Of a stretch of DNA of 64,000 bases, positions 1 to 8,958 are shown piece by piece. Origin of the DNA: Gemmobacter serpentinus. GTDB taxonomy: Bacteria; Pseudomonadota; Alphaproteobacteria; Rhodobacterales; Rhodobacteraceae. The notes beneath the pieces are model-generated. The model searched no databases and was not told the DNA's origin. It saw only the letters and a list, made by a program, of their open reading frames with translations. Numbering within the stretch: the first letter of the stretch is position 1; each line of letters opens with the position of its first letter. Location of the stretch: NCBI RefSeq assembly GCF_008973825.1, contig NZ_WCHR01000020.1:207492-271491 (forward strand), written 5' to 3'. Both the position numbers and the translations under genes were made by a program.

Positions 1-823
1 GGGCACAGATCCTGCGCGCAGAGCCGTGGATGCGGTCGCGCTGATCGGGCGTCAGGAAGGGCGCGGGGGCCTCTTCCACCAGTTTCTGGTTGCGGCGCTG
101 CAACGTGCAATCCCGCGTGCCCAGAACCTTGACCTTGCCGTGCTGATCCGCCAGCACCTGCGCCTCGACATGGCGGGGGCGATCCAGAAACTGCTCGATG
201 AAGCATTCGCTGCGCCCAAAGGCCGTCTGCGCCTCGCGCGTGGCGCTTTCAAACAGCTCCTCCACCTCTTCCAGCCGCCAGGCGACCTTCATCCCGCGTC
301 CACCACCGCCGAAGGCCGCCTTGATCGCGATGGGCAGACCATGTGCCTTCGCAAAGGCGAGCGCCTCCGCCGATGTCTCCACCGGCCCCGGCGTGCCCGC
401 GACCAGCGGCGCGCCGACCTCTTCGGCAATGCGCCGCGCCTCGATCTTGTCGCCAAGCGCCGCGATCACCTTTGGGGCAGGGCCGATCCAGATCAGACCG
501 GCATCCCAAACCCCTTGCGCGAAATCGGCGCGTTCAGACAGAAAGCCGTAACCTGGATGAATGGCATCAGCGCCCGCAGACCGCGCGATGGCAATGATCT
601 TTTTTGCATCAAGATAGGTCTCGGCAGGCTTTTCGCCGCCCAGCGCATGGGCCTCATCGGCCATGCGGACAAACAGCGAGTCCCGATCACTGTCGGCATA
701 TATCGCGACAGAGACGATGCCCTCGTCGCGGCAGGCACGGATCACCCGAACGGCGATTTCCCCCCGATTGGCGATGAGAAGACGCTTGATGGGCCGAATG
801 GGGGCACCGGAAAAAAGGGTCAT
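1..823 (-). CDS. accC: Biotin carboxylase (N-terminal ~274 residues, truncated by window edge)
   Basis: ATP-dependent carboxylation of a biotin carrier domain. Reading leftward from 823 the protein has the biotin-carboxylase N-terminus: the [20 protein letters not shown] block, the [10 protein letters not shown] motif and the glycine-rich ATP-grasp loop [10 protein letters not shown], so it is a genuine family member. It runs off the left edge, so the C-terminal half is unseen. Its ATG overlaps the stop of the upstream PxpBC gene (ATGA), so the two are probably translationally coupled. In this context (PxpB/C-like carboxyltransferase partner) it is more likely the carboxylase arm of a dedicated amide or urea-carboxylase-like system than the housekeeping acetyl-CoA carboxylase subunit. 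The symbol is therefore only a family label. Confidence 0.9.
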   Translation of the reverse strand, partial: MTLFSGAPIRPIKRLLIANRGEIAVRVIRACRDEGIVSVAIYADSDRDSLFVRMADEAHALGGEKPAETYLDAKKIIAIARSAGADAIHPGYGFLSERADFAQGVWDAGLIWIGPAPKVIAALGDKIEARRIAEEVGAPLVAGTPGPVETSAEALAFAKAHGLPIAIKAAFGGGGRGMKVAWRLEEVEELFESATREAQTAFGRSECFIEQFLDRPRHVEAQVLADQHGKVKVLGTRDCTLQRRNQKLVEEAPAPFLTPDQRDRIHGSARRICA

Positions 824-2421
824 GTCAGCTCCGCCAATGTGAAAGGGGCAAAGGGGGCAAGCGCGGTGAAACGAATGCGCGCGCCAGGCGGGATCTGCCC
901 GGCAAGGGCAAGTGCGGAGGGGTGCAGCGTCGCAATGACCGGATAGCCGCCGGTCAGCGGATGGTCGGCCAGAAACAGCACCGGCTGACCGGAATGGGGC
1001 ACCTGAATGGCCCCGTATTCGGTGCCCTCGGACGGCAATTCCCTTGCGTCACCCCGAAGCAAGGGCTGATCGCCCTGCAGCCGGATACCAACCCGCGAGC
1101 TTTGCGGGGTGACCAGCCAGTGTTGCGTCAGAAAAAGCTGGACGAGATCGGGCGAGAACCAATCCGTCCGCGGCCCGAGAGTTACCGGCAGTTCGACCAG
1201 ATCACCGGGGCGGGGCAATGCTGGCTGGTGTTCGGCCATACCGACCGCGCAGGCGGGGCGTTTCGCGGCCTCCAGCACGGCCCCGGATGCGACCGGCGCA
1301 GGGCCGACAAAAGCCAGCATGTCCGTCGCGCAGGATCCAAGCACGGGTGCCACGGCATAGCCTCCGCGCAGCGCAAGGTAGCTGCGCATCCCCGCCTTGG
1401 GCGGGTCAATGGTCATCAGATCACCGGGGTCAAGGCAAAAGGCGCTGCCCGCTGCGATCTGCTGCCCCGGAATACGGACGGTGGCCGCGCCGGTCAGCGC
1501 CAGCGTGATCGGCGCATCGGCACGCAGTCGCACCGGGCCAAGGGTGATTTCCAACGCGGCTGCATTCGCGGGGTTGCCAACGGCACGATTGGCACGCCGC
1601 AGCGCCGGCAAATCCATGGCGCCTGAGACCGATACCCCCTGCCCTGCCTGACCGATGCGCCCTTCATCCTGAAACAGAAGCGGAAAGGGGGTGGAGATGA
1701 CGGTCAAGGCCGGACTGGGCGGTGAACCGGCTGCGACGGCCCCCGCCGCGGGAGCCTGCGGGCAGGGTGTTGATCGCGCCATATGCCTTGGCCCCACTTC
1801 GCCCCCGGCCTTGACAAAGCGCACGCGCATTCCGGGTTGCAACAGGGCGGGCGGGTCGCGGGCGAGATCCCACATCAGAAGGTCCGTTGTGCCGATCAGC
1901 TGCCAGCCGCCCGGGCTGTCCTTGGGATAGATGCCACTAAACTCCGCCGCAAGCGCGACCGCCCCTGCCGGAATGCGGCTGCGCGGCGTCGCGCGGCGCG
2001 GCAGATTGAAACGCGGGTCATTGCCGGAAAGATAGGCAAAGCCGGGCGCAAAGCCGCAAAAGGCCACTTGCCAGATGGCGGCCTGATGGGCGGCAATCAC
2101 CTCGGCCACGCTCAGCCCCATATGCTGTGCGACATCGGCAAGGTCTTCGCCGCCATAAACAACCGGAACCTCGACCGGCTCGGCAGCCGCCTCGACCCGC
2201 GCGACCGCTGCGGTTTGACGGCGCTGCGCGATCTGCTGCGCAAGCGCCGCATCGACCGGCACATCCTGCGCGGTGCGGATCATCAGCGTGCGGGCCGCCG
2301 GGATGATCTCTGCAATCCCCCCCACCGGATCCGCGACCAACGCGTCATGCAGCGCAAGCGTCGCAGCAAGGTCCGGAAGTTCAATCAGGACAGTGTGGGG
2401 GCCAACCGGCAGGAAACGCAT
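820..2421 (-). CDS. pxpBC: Fused PxpB-PxpC (5-oxoprolinase / biotin-dependent carboxyltransferase-like)
   Basis: A 533-residue fusion of the KipI-like (PxpB, about residues 1-215) and KipA-like (PxpC, about 235-533) domains. The first half has the [11 protein letters not shown] segment and the [17 protein letters not shown] / [11 protein letters not shown] blocks of PxpB. The second half begins with the [25 protein letters not shown] PxpC entry. The same two domains form the C-terminal part of urea carboxylase. In many bacteria they are separate; here they are one chain. The biotin carboxylase gene follows with a 4-base overlap. PxpA (LamB/YcsF) and a biotin carrier would be expected further downstream, outside the window. 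5-Oxoproline cleavage is the known role of PxpABC; another amide substrate is possible because a carboxylase is attached. Confidence 0.88.
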   Translation of the reverse strand: MRFLPVGPHTVLIELPDLAATLALHDALVADPVGGIAEIIPAARTLMIRTAQDVPVDAALAQQIAQRRQTAAVARVEAAAEPVEVPVVYGGEDLADVAQHMGLSVAEVIAAHQAAIWQVAFCGFAPGFAYLSGNDPRFNLPRRATPRSRIPAGAVALAAEFSGIYPKDSPGGWQLIGTTDLLMWDLARDPPALLQPGMRVRFVKAGGEVGPRHMARSTPCPQAPAAGAVAAGSPPSPALTVISTPFPLLFQDEGRIGQAGQGVSVSGAMDLPALRRANRAVGNPANAAALEITLGPVRLRADAPITLALTGAATVRIPGQQIAAGSAFCLDPGDLMTIDPPKAGMRSYLALRGGYAVAPVLGSCATDMLAFVGPAPVASGAVLEAAKRPACAVGMAEHQPALPRPGDLVELPVTLGPRTDWFSPDLVQLFLTQHWLVTPQSSRVGIRLQGDQPLLRGDARELPSEGTEYGAIQVPHSGQPVLFLADHPLTGGYPVIATLHPSALALAGQIPPGARIRFTALAPFAPFTLAELT

Positions 2422-2510
2422 GAATCAATCTGCCAATGAGTGTCTGGGGCATCTGTTACGCAGATGTAGCCGGGTGCGCGCGCGATGGCAAAAGCTCGCT
2501 GCGATTGCGT

Positions 2511-2550
2511 GATGCCCAGATGCCCAGATGCCCAGATGCCCAGATGCCCA
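2511..2550. repeat. Five perfect tandem copies of GATGCCCA
   Basis: The octamer GATGCCCA occurs five times head to tail without interruption in the 205-bp region between the divergently transcribed pxpBC gene (start 2421) and the ABM monooxygenase gene (start 2627). The unit length is not a multiple of three and the array is outside both coding regions, so copy-number change would alter promoter spacing or leader length rather than a protein. Confidence 0.95.
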
Positions 2551-2626
2551 GACATCTGAACAGGCGCGAGGGGCTTGCCATATCGCCCCCGGCGTGAAAT
2601 CCAAGGATATCCAGTGGAGAAGCGCA

Positions 2627-2923
2627 ATGTCGGATCTCGTCTATGTCTTCGCGCATGTGCAGGCGCGGCCCGGCCACGAGGATCGGCTGCGGGACGCTTT
2701 GCTGAAGCTGGTCACCGTGACGGAGGCAGAGCCGGGTTTCCTGCGCTACGACCTGCATCAAGACTGCGCGAACCCCGGCCATTTCGCCTTTTACGAAATC
2801 TGGCAGGATCAGGCATCGCTGGATATACATGCGGTGACCGATGCCATGCGCGCCCATCAGGCGCTGACCGCCGACTGGATCGAAAGCGTGACGGTCCAGA
2901 CCTTCCGGAAACTCAACGGCTGA
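2627..2923 (+). CDS. Antibiotic biosynthesis monooxygenase (ABM/YgiN-like) domain protein
   Basis: A 98-residue single-domain ferredoxin-like protein. The pattern VYVFAHVQARPGHEDRLRDAL, then EPGFLRYDLHQD and FAFYEIWQDQASLDIH, is the ABM fold seen in YgiN quinol monooxygenase and small cofactor-free oxygenases or quinone-handling proteins. A longer reading frame exists upstream, but the GGAGA at 2616-2620 and the family length place the start at 2627. It stands alone, divergent from pxpBC across the octamer array and convergent with the SfnB-like gene. Substrate unknown; a quinol or a reactive carbonyl is typical. Confidence 0.8.
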   Translation: MSDLVYVFAHVQARPGHEDRLRDALLKLVTVTEAEPGFLRYDLHQDCANPGHFAFYEIWQDQASLDIHAVTDAMRAHQALTADWIESVTVQTFRKLNG

Positions 2924-3206
2924 TCCGTTCGCGCAAAGACAAGGTTTCTCGCAAGCCTTTGGCGATGACTTTTGCGCTCTCGGGTGGTGAAGACACGGAG
3001 TATTGGCGGGCCTTGATGGCCTGCGCGGCTGACAGGGCCGCGCCTGAGGGCGCGACCGCGCCATGCCCCGCCCCACCGTCGCAAGTGCCGAGACCGCATT
3101 CCAGATCTTCGGCATCGCGAGAAGCCTTCCGGTAGCCGCTGCAATTGCCGGGCCTTCCCGCCAAGGTCGCGACACTCGGGTTGGGGATCTCTTCCCCTTC
3201 GTGCTT

Positions 3207-4439
3207 TCAGAAGAACCCGAGCTTGGGCAGCGCCACGCCATTCAGGCGAAGATTGCCAAGCGCATGGGCCTTGTAGCTGGCCGGGTTATGGCTGGAGATC
3301 GTGCGGATATTGCGCCAATGCCGGTCCAGATTCTTTTCGCGCAGCGTCGAAGACGCCCCGGCCAGATCGAACACCGCCGTGCCCGCGGCATGGGCGATGC
3401 GGTCCACCACGATCTTGGCCTTGGCGGCCGCGGCCGCCGCCGTTTGGGCGGCATGGTCCTGATCCTCGGGCGGGGCATTTTCTGCAATCGCGCGCGCCGC
3501 CTGATCCATCACATGGGCTGCTGCCAGCACGGCAGCCCGCGCACCAAAGGCCGCCGCATCGCGCTCGCCCAGTTCCTGCAGCAAGATCGGATCATCGCCG
3601 GGCCGTTCCGCCGGGGCGAAGTAAAAGCTGCGCTTGCGCCCGCCAAGCAAGGTCGCCGCGTCGCGGGCAATGCTGTCGACGATCCCTGCGATCACAGCCG
3701 TCAGCACCAGTTGCGCCATGGTGGAGGAAAAGGGCGTGGCCTCTGCTGCCAAGGCATTGGCGGGGATGATCTCATCGGCCTCGATCCGCACATCATGAAA
3801 GACCGTGGTTCCGGTGCCGGTCAGGCGTTGGCCCATCCCGGTCCAGTCATCAATGATTTCAACACCTGCACGGTCGGCAGGGATCAGCGCGCTGGTATTG
3901 CTGCCATCCTCGAACGAGCCGCTGACCAGGATCCAATCGGCATAGAGCACGCCCGTCGAATAGAACTTGCGCCCCGACAGGCGAAAGTGATCGCCCTCAC
4001 GCCGGAAGATCGACGAAAACGACGAGGCCCCGCCGGTCTGCGCCCGGTCCAATTCCGTTGCGGCAAGGGCCAGCAGGTCACCCGCCGCCAGCCGCCTGCG
4101 CAGCGCGAGAAGGGGCGGATGACCGGTCGGTGGCAGAGCCAGCCGCTCACCCAGCATCAGATGGTTGCGCCAGATATGGGCGATGTTCGGGTCTGCCTCG
4201 GCCAGGTCGGTCACTTCGGCCAGCACCTCGGCAATCGAAGCTCCAGCCCCGCCAATTTCAGGTGGCAGCCGCCGCGCCCCAAAGCGCCACGCCTTCATCT
4301 CGGCGATTTCGGCATGGGGCAGCAGGCGGTTGGCGTCGCGCGCGCTGGCCCCCTCGCGCAGACGATCCAGAAAGGCGTGTGGCAAGGGCGCGGGCGGGGT
4401 CAGGCCATCGGCAACGGGGGGCGGTTCGATCAGGGACAT
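3207..4439 (-). CDS. SfnB/DszC-like flavin-dependent monooxygenase (acyl-CoA dehydrogenase fold)
   Basis: A 410-residue protein of the acyl-CoA dehydrogenase superfamily. It has the middle beta-domain (LAATELDRAQ, then LSGRKFYSTGVLYADW) and the C-terminal helical bundle. The ending RTISSHNPASYKAHALGNLRLNG is characteristic of the SfnB/DszC branch, which uses reduced flavin and oxygen on organosulfur or related compounds instead of dehydrogenating acyl-CoA. No flavin reductase is adjacent; the HpaC-like gene at 6147-6620 could supply reduced flavin, but that is only proximity. Role in sulfur-source use (sulfone or sulfonate) is the family expectation, not shown here. Confidence 0.78.
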   Translation of the reverse strand: MSLIEPPPVADGLTPPAPLPHAFLDRLREGASARDANRLLPHAEIAEMKAWRFGARRLPPEIGGAGASIAEVLAEVTDLAEADPNIAHIWRNHLMLGERLALPPTGHPPLLALRRRLAAGDLLALAATELDRAQTGGASSFSSIFRREGDHFRLSGRKFYSTGVLYADWILVSGSFEDGSNTSALIPADRAGVEIIDDWTGMGQRLTGTGTTVFHDVRIEADEIIPANALAAEATPFSSTMAQLVLTAVIAGIVDSIARDAATLLGGRKRSFYFAPAERPGDDPILLQELGERDAAAFGARAAVLAAAHVMDQAARAIAENAPPEDQDHAAQTAAAAAAKAKIVVDRIAHAAGTAVFDLAGASSTLREKNLDRHWRNIRTISSHNPASYKAHALGNLRLNGVALPKLGFF

Positions 4440-4972
4440 GGGCGTGCCAGGAAATAGGGTCTGGCCGGAAAAAGGCCGGACGACGGAGCGGAACCCGGCA
4501 AAAGCTGCCGGAATGACGATCGACCCGAAGGCCGATATTCGTCAGAGGCTAGCCCGCGCCCGCGCCATCAGCCATTCCAAAGGCGGCTTTCGAAAGGGTT
4601 ACGCTGTGCTGCCACACCAGTGCCCTACGATGATTTGCTTCTCCGCTGTCGTGCGGACCGCTGTTGCCCCCCGGCGCAGCCCGGTGATTGGCCAATCCGC
4701 ACTCCGCCACAGACCGTGACACCGATGTTCAGCACGATCTTCAACGCGAAACCCGGCAGATCATCGCCCAAGCGCGCTGCACCTGATCGCGGCACGGTCC
4801 GTGCGGGATCACCCGACATCGACGGGATGGCGGCCCTTGCTGAGCCAACTGACCGCCCGAAGTATCCTGGGGATGGTGGCGTCCTGCGGCCTTTCGGCAG
4901 GTTGCGGCGGCCCGCGCTTTCAGCGGGCGACGGCAGCAAGGGCAGCCGTCGCCAGGGCATTGCCATTTGGCC
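4440..4972. other. Intergenic region, no supported gene
   Basis: About 530 bases between the starts of the SfnB-like gene and the end of ohr. Open frames on both strands lack recognisable motifs, ribosome sites or a consistent codon pattern. I see no transposase, RNA gene or clear hairpin terminator here. Confidence 0.5.
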
Positions 4973-5398
4973 TCAGATCAGGGTCAGCCCGACCGCGACA
5001 TTGTTGCGCGTGGCATTGGAATAGGGACAGGTCTGATGAGCCGCCTCGACCAGCGGCTGCGCCACATCGCGCGCGATGCCCGGCAGGCTGATTTCCAGAT
5101 CCGCGGTAATCCCGAAGCCGCCCTCGCTGCGCGGGCCGATGCCGACACTGGCGGTGATTGCAGCCTCGGCGGGCAGCTTCACCTTGTGCTGCGAGGCCAC
5201 CAGCTTCAGCGCCCCCAGAAAGCAGGCGGCATAGCCGGCGGCGAAAAGCTGTTCGGGGTTGGTCCCTTCCCCGCCTGCACCACCCAATTCCTTGGGCGTC
5301 GACAGCGCGACTTCAAGGCGGCCGTCCTCGCTGCGGGCCTGACCTTCGCGCCCCCCGGTTGCGGTGGCTTTGGTGCGATAGAGAACCTGAACAGACAT
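4973..5398 (-). CDS. ohr: Organic hydroperoxide resistance peroxidase Ohr
   Basis: A 141-residue OsmC/Ohr-family thiol peroxidase that reduces organic and fatty-acid hydroperoxides in the cytoplasm. The two reactive cysteines are visible: Cys59 in GYAACFLGA and Cys124 in TCPYSN. The conserved arginine is Arg17 in GGREGQ. Length and both cysteine contexts fit Ohr rather than OsmC. It is divergent from the MarR-type ohrR, with AT-rich operator-like repeats between them. This is the usual ohr/ohrR arrangement and implies de-repression by organic peroxides. Confidence 0.95.
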   Translation of the reverse strand: MSVQVLYRTKATATGGREGQARSEDGRLEVALSTPKELGGAGGEGTNPEQLFAAGYAACFLGALKLVASQHKVKLPAEAAITASVGIGPRSEGGFGITADLEISLPGIARDVAQPLVEAAHQTCPYSNATRNNVAVGLTLI

Positions 5399-5427
5399 GG
5401 TGATCTTCCTTTTGTATCTCGATAATG

Positions 5428-5494
5428 ATTATTGCGATAATTTCCTTTAGACCATCCAGACCGCCCCGTCCAGCATTTTTATTGTCGCGATAAT
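5428..5494. promoter_or_regulatory. Putative OhrR operators in the ohr-ohrR intergenic region
   Basis: Two related AT-rich inverted repeats lie in the 119-bp divergent region. ATTATTGCGATAAT at 5428-5441 has arms ATTAT/ATAAT. ATTGTCGCGATAAT at 5481-5494 is a near-perfect palindrome around TCGCGA. A third GATAAT half-site is at 5503-5508. Their low GC content stands out from the surroundings. Assignment to OhrR is by position beside a MarR-family gene; binding itself is inferred. Confidence 0.6.
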
Positions 5495-5517
5495 GAATTT
5501 CGTGATAATACCCTCTC

Positions 5518-5955
5518 ATGACCCATGACCTGCCCCTTGAGAACCAACTGTGCTTCTCGCTCTATGCGACCTCGATGGCGATCAATCGCCTTTACAAGCC
5601 GCTGCTGGACCAGCTGGGCATCACCTACCCGCAATATCTGGTGCTGAGCGTGTTGTGGGAGGCGGATGGCAAGGGCATCGGCGCCATTGCCACACGGCTG
5701 GATCTGGAGCCAAGCACCATCACGCCGCTGGTCAAACGCCTGGAGACCGCAGGCCTGGTCACGCGCAGCAGACGTCAGGACGACGAGCGCGGCGTTGCGG
5801 TCACCCTGACTGCGCGCGGGCGTGATCTGAAATCACAAAGCCGCTGTCTGGGTGAGGCACTGTTCGCCAAGGCGGGGATGACCCCGGCAGAGCTGACCAA
5901 CCTGAACCAGACGCTGCGCGCGCTTTACGCAACCCTGACCGGCAAGGCAGACTAA
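5518..5955 (+). CDS. ohrR: MarR-family organic peroxide sensor OhrR
   Basis: A 145-residue winged-helix MarR repressor. The N-terminal sensing cysteine is Cys12 (ENQLCFSLY), equivalent in context to the peroxide-reactive cysteine of characterised OhrR proteins. Tyrosines that hydrogen-bond to it in the family are also present (SLYATSMAINRLY). A second cysteine, Cys110 (SQSRCLGE), makes the two-cysteine disulfide mechanism of Gram-negative OhrR plausible. The recognition segment is LDLEPSTITPLVKRLE followed by the wing RRQDDERGVAVTLT. Divergent from ohr, which it should repress. Confidence 0.9.
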   Translation: MTHDLPLENQLCFSLYATSMAINRLYKPLLDQLGITYPQYLVLSVLWEADGKGIGAIATRLDLEPSTITPLVKRLETAGLVTRSRRQDDERGVAVTLTARGRDLKSQSRCLGEALFAKAGMTPAELTNLNQTLRALYATLTGKAD

Positions 5956-6146
5956 GCGCGCCCGGCGCATTTGCCCGTCAGCTTTGTCCCGTCAGTATCG
6001 CGCGAAGGCAGGGGCCTGTCTCTCTGCCCTTCAACGCATCGCTGACCCCGTCTGCACCTTCGCCCAGGTCACCCGGCAATCGCCATGGGCAAGCTGCCAG
6101 AACCCCGCGAATGGATGCCCGCCGTGGCCAATCCATAGCCTTCCAT

Positions 6147-6620
6147 TCAGCTTGGCAGCCGATGGAACTTGCCGCTGCAAAACAACAGGGGCGCAGCATC
6201 GGGTCGGCGCGAAAGCCCCGTAACCCGGCCAATGAACAAGGTGTGGTCGCCCGCTTCGACCTCCTGCGCCACTTCGGTCAGAAAGACGGCAGCCGCGCCG
6301 GGCACAACCGGCAGACCGTCGCGCTGTTCCAGCACACCGACCATTTCGGGATTGTGCCGCCCGGCAAAGTGCCAGGCCAGCGCCTCCATATCCTCTGCCA
6401 GAACATTGACCGCATAGCGCCCCGAGGCCCGGATCCGGCCCAGCATCCGCGCGTTTCGATCCAGTGAGATCGAGATCAGCGGCGGATCGAGCGAGACCGA
6501 CATGAAGGCATTGGCGGTCATGCCATGATCGCCTTCGTCCGAATTGGTGGTGATGACAGTGACGCCGGTGGCGAAACTCCCACAGGCATCGCGCATCGCG
6601 CGGCTGTCGAAATCAGTCAT
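6147..6620 (-). CDS. Flavin reductase (HpaC-like) of a two-component monooxygenase
   Basis: A 157-residue flavin-reductase-domain protein that would use NAD(P)H to deliver reduced flavin to the partner oxygenase. Family blocks are FATGVTVITT, GMTANAFMSVSLDPPLISISLD and the late GDHTLFIGRV. The chosen ATG at 6620 follows GAGGACC and overlaps the stop of the FAD-synthetase-like gene; an in-frame ATG at 6632 is also possible. Third gene of the hpaB-like operon, which fixes its role as the reductase component. Confidence 0.87.
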   Translation of the reverse strand: MTDFDSRAMRDACGSFATGVTVITTNSDEGDHGMTANAFMSVSLDPPLISISLDRNARMLGRIRASGRYAVNVLAEDMEALAWHFAGRHNPEMVGVLEQRDGLPVVPGAAAVFLTEVAQEVEAGDHTLFIGRVTGLSRRPDAAPLLFCSGKFHRLPS

Positions 6621-7236
6621 GATGGTCCTCATTGAAACGCAGATCCTCGGTCAGCGGCAGGATGCCAGGGCTGCCGAACATATGGGGCGGGCGCAGCAGC
6701 GGCGCGGCGGCATCGGCGCGGCCATTGGCGCAAAGCGCGCGGATCCGGGTCGATGAAATCCGCTCGCCTGCCGGGCAGGTGATGGCCGGGGCCGGTGTGA
6801 CTGGGAAATGCCGCGCCAGCAGCGCAAGGTCGCCGGACTGGCGGGCACCAAAGCGGAAATCCTGGCCAATATGGATACGCTGCGGGTTGATCCGCCCCAG
6901 ATCCGTCAAGAACGCCTCCGCCGGACGGGCGGCATACCGCGCGTTGAACGGGGCAACCACAATCCAGTCCGGCCCAAGCGCCGCCATCAGCGCCAGCCGT
7001 TGCCGCAGGCTGAGCAGGGCGCACGCCCGGCCGAAAAACACCTTGGGCAAGGGATCGAAAGTCCAGAGCACGGAAGGCAGATCTCGTTCCCGCGCCTCGG
7101 ACACCGCAGCTCCGATCAGCGCCTGATGGCCGCGATGCACCCCATCAAAGGCCCCGATGGCCAGAACCGAACCGGGAAGCGCCAGCTGCCGGTCGCTGAC
7201 GATACGCGTGGTCATTCCGGCGAAGTCTAGTCCCAT
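6613..7236 (-). CDS. Stand-alone FAD synthetase (RibF N-terminal FMN adenylyltransferase domain)
   Basis: A 207-residue protein matching only the adenylyltransferase half of RibF. It has the nucleotide-binding GAFDGVHRGHQ motif (about residues 28-38), the GQDFRFGARQSGD loop and ISSTRIR, the segment that positions ATP. The C-terminal riboflavin-kinase domain of bifunctional RibF (about 300 aa) is missing, and the chain ends naturally by overlapping the next gene. It therefore should convert FMN to FAD but not riboflavin to FMN. It sits between the oxygenase and reductase genes, which suggests local FAD supply for the monooxygenase. AAGGA seven bases upstream supports the start at 7236. Confidence 0.82.
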   Translation of the reverse strand: MGLDFAGMTTRIVSDRQLALPGSVLAIGAFDGVHRGHQALIGAAVSEARERDLPSVLWTFDPLPKVFFGRACALLSLRQRLALMAALGPDWIVVAPFNARYAARPAEAFLTDLGRINPQRIHIGQDFRFGARQSGDLALLARHFPVTPAPAITCPAGERISSTRIRALCANGRADAAAPLLRPPHMFGSPGILPLTEDLRFNEDHHD

Positions 7237-7256
7237 ATCCGTTCCTTCCCTGCGAT

Positions 7257-7283
7257 GCGGGTGGCCGATAGCGGGCCACCCGC
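7257..7283 (-). other. Strong hairpin between oxygenase and FAD synthetase genes
   Basis: Perfect 10-bp arms (GCGGGTGGCC at 7257-7266 and its complement at 7274-7283) flank a 7-base loop, within the 56-bp gap after the oxygenase stop. No T-run follows on the transcribed (minus) strand, so it is more likely an mRNA-stability or partial-termination element that keeps oxygenase mRNA in excess over the downstream genes. Confidence 0.6.
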
Positions 7284-7292
7284 AAGGTGGTT

Positions 7293-8846
7293 TCAGCCCT
7301 GGAAGCCCGCCTTCAGACGGTTCACATCCCAGGGGTTCACCAGATCTGGCACCGTCCAGCCTGAAAGGTCGTATTCGCCCATGTAGTCGCGCACGATGCC
7401 GTGCAGCGCCTCCATCTCGCCGGTGGCCTCGGCGGTCAGCATGGTCTCAATGCGGATATTCTCGTAATTGCCAGCATAGTTGGTTTCATAAAGTTCGTGC
7501 CGACCGCCGAACTCCGAACCCAGGGCATCCCAGAGCAGCTTCAGCAGCTTGACGCGATCGATCGCCACCATCCCATTGGATCCGCGGACAAACCGGTCGA
7601 GATAGGGCCGCACCGCCTCGCTCGCGAAGTCCAGCGACGACGAGGGCAGATAGATCAGCCCGGAGGCGACATGGCGTTCGATCAACTCCTTGATCCGGCC
7701 ATAGGCCATCGGCGCGAAGATCCGGCTGGCAAGGCCGTAATTCATGTTGGGCAGCACATAGCCATCAGTGCCCTGCCAGGGGATCGGGCTTTTCACCATC
7801 GCATCCGAGATCGCCCAGAACATGTTGCGCCAGCCGAGCACCTCGCCCACAGCCGTCTGAGGGCCGCGGAAACTGCGGGTGCCCGTCGCCTCCAGCGCCA
7901 GCGAGAACAGGCCCGAGATGAAATCAAGTTTCACCGCCAGCCGGGTTGCGCCATGCAGTGTGAAGCGCGGCACGAAACCCGAAGCCGGGAAGAAGGCGTT
8001 GATCTTCTCGATATCGCCGTAAATGAAGATGTTTTCCCACGGTACCAGGACCTTGTCGAAGACAAGGATCGCGTCGTTTTCATCCAGACGGCTGGACAGC
8101 GGATAGTCAAAGGGCGTGCCCATGACGGCGGCGTTCAGCTCATAGCTGGCGCGAGAGATCAGCTTGACGCCGGGGCTGTCCATTGCCGCGGTGAAGATCA
8201 GCGCGAACTTCTTCTCTTTGATCGGGATGCCATAATGGGCGATGAAATTGTAATGTGTCAGCGCAGAGCCGGTTGCCACCACCTTCGCGCCGGACACGAT
8301 CAGCCCGGCATCGGTTTCCTTCTCGACCTGCATGAAGACATTGCCGGTCTCTTCAATCGGAAGATGACGGTCAATCGGCGGGTTGACGATAGCATGGTTC
8401 CAATAGTCCAGCCGGCCTTGGGTGCGGTTATACCAAGCCTTCGCATTCTCGGCATATTCGCCATAAAAGCCGGAATTTGCCCCCAGCGTGCCAAGGAACG
8501 CGGCCTTGTAATCAGGCGAACGCCCCATCCAGCCATTGGCCACCCGTTGCGTGGCGGCAATCGCATCACGGCCCGCGATCAGATCCTCGGCCGATTTCGG
8601 CCCCTTGAAGAACGGATGCGTCCAGCCGCCGCTGCCGGTATCGGTCGGGCGGCCAAGGCTGTCCCTCTCGGCATGAAGCCGGTCATACCAGCGCGCCACC
8701 ATCCGGGCCGAATTGCGAAACGCCGGATGGCTGGTCACATCCTTGACCCGTTCGCCATGCACATAGATCTCGCGGCCATCGCGGATGCTGTCGAGGAATT
8801 CATTGCCGGTATAGGGCGCGAGCGTCGCACCATTCTGGTCCTTCAT
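7293..8846 (-). CDS. HpaB-family FADH2-dependent aromatic hydroxylase (oxygenase component)
   Basis: A 517-residue member of the 4-hydroxyphenylacetate 3-hydroxylase large-component family, which hydroxylates phenolic rings using reduced FAD and O2. Recognisable segments include [12 protein letters not shown], the flavin-site region ([15 protein letters not shown]), [31 protein letters not shown] with the following [13 protein letters not shown], and a [15 protein letters not shown] tail. GGAGG six bases upstream fixes ATG 8846. It leads an operon with a FAD synthetase domain and a flavin reductase. It is divergent from IclR and a hydroxyquinol-type dioxygenase, so resorcinol-type or other phenol hydroxylation to a trihydroxybenzene (as in GraA/GraD systems) is a reasonable guess. 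Exact substrate unknown. Confidence 0.88.
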   Translation of the reverse strand: MKDQNGATLAPYTGNEFLDSIRDGREIYVHGERVKDVTSHPAFRNSARMVARWYDRLHAERDSLGRPTDTGSGGWTHPFFKGPKSAEDLIAGRDAIAATQRVANGWMGRSPDYKAAFLGTLGANSGFYGEYAENAKAWYNRTQGRLDYWNHAIVNPPIDRHLPIEETGNVFMQVEKETDAGLIVSGAKVVATGSALTHYNFIAHYGIPIKEKKFALIFTAAMDSPGVKLISRASYELNAAVMGTPFDYPLSSRLDENDAILVFDKVLVPWENIFIYGDIEKINAFFPASGFVPRFTLHGATRLAVKLDFISGLFSLALEATGTRSFRGPQTAVGEVLGWRNMFWAISDAMVKSPIPWQGTDGYVLPNMNYGLASRIFAPMAYGRIKELIERHVASGLIYLPSSSLDFASEAVRPYLDRFVRGSNGMVAIDRVKLLKLLWDALGSEFGGRHELYETNYAGNYENIRIETMLTAEATGEMEALHGIVRDYMGEYDLSGWTVPDLVNPWDVNRLKAGFQG

Positions 8847-8915
8847 CGGAACCTCCCTGCGGCAGATGCCGCGCTCCATGCAGCCAGCCTGCCAGTTAAT
8901 CGGGGCGGATCGGAA

Positions 8916-8931
8916 GGTATCGGGTCATACC
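8916..8931. promoter_or_regulatory. Inverted repeat GGTAT-N6-ATACC upstream of the hydroxylase gene
   Basis: Perfect 5-bp arms with a 6-base spacer, located 70 bases upstream of the hydroxylase ATG in the divergent region shared with the IclR gene. Candidate operator for either direction. Confidence 0.45.
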
Positions 8932-8937
8932 GTGTCT

Positions 8938-8958
8938 TTTTCCGGCAATACCGGAAAA
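8938..8958. promoter_or_regulatory. Palindrome TTTTCCGG-N5-CCGGAAAA, probable IclR-type operator
   Basis: Perfect 8-bp arms around CAATA, 33 bases upstream of the IclR start. IclR-family proteins commonly bind AT-flanked palindromes of about this size in the divergent region they control. Position and symmetry support an operator; the binding protein is inferred. Confidence 0.55.

Noticed and set aside
2511..2550. CRISPR-like short repeats
   Set aside because: The units are directly adjacent 8-mers without spacers and no cas genes are near; it is a simple tandem repeat.
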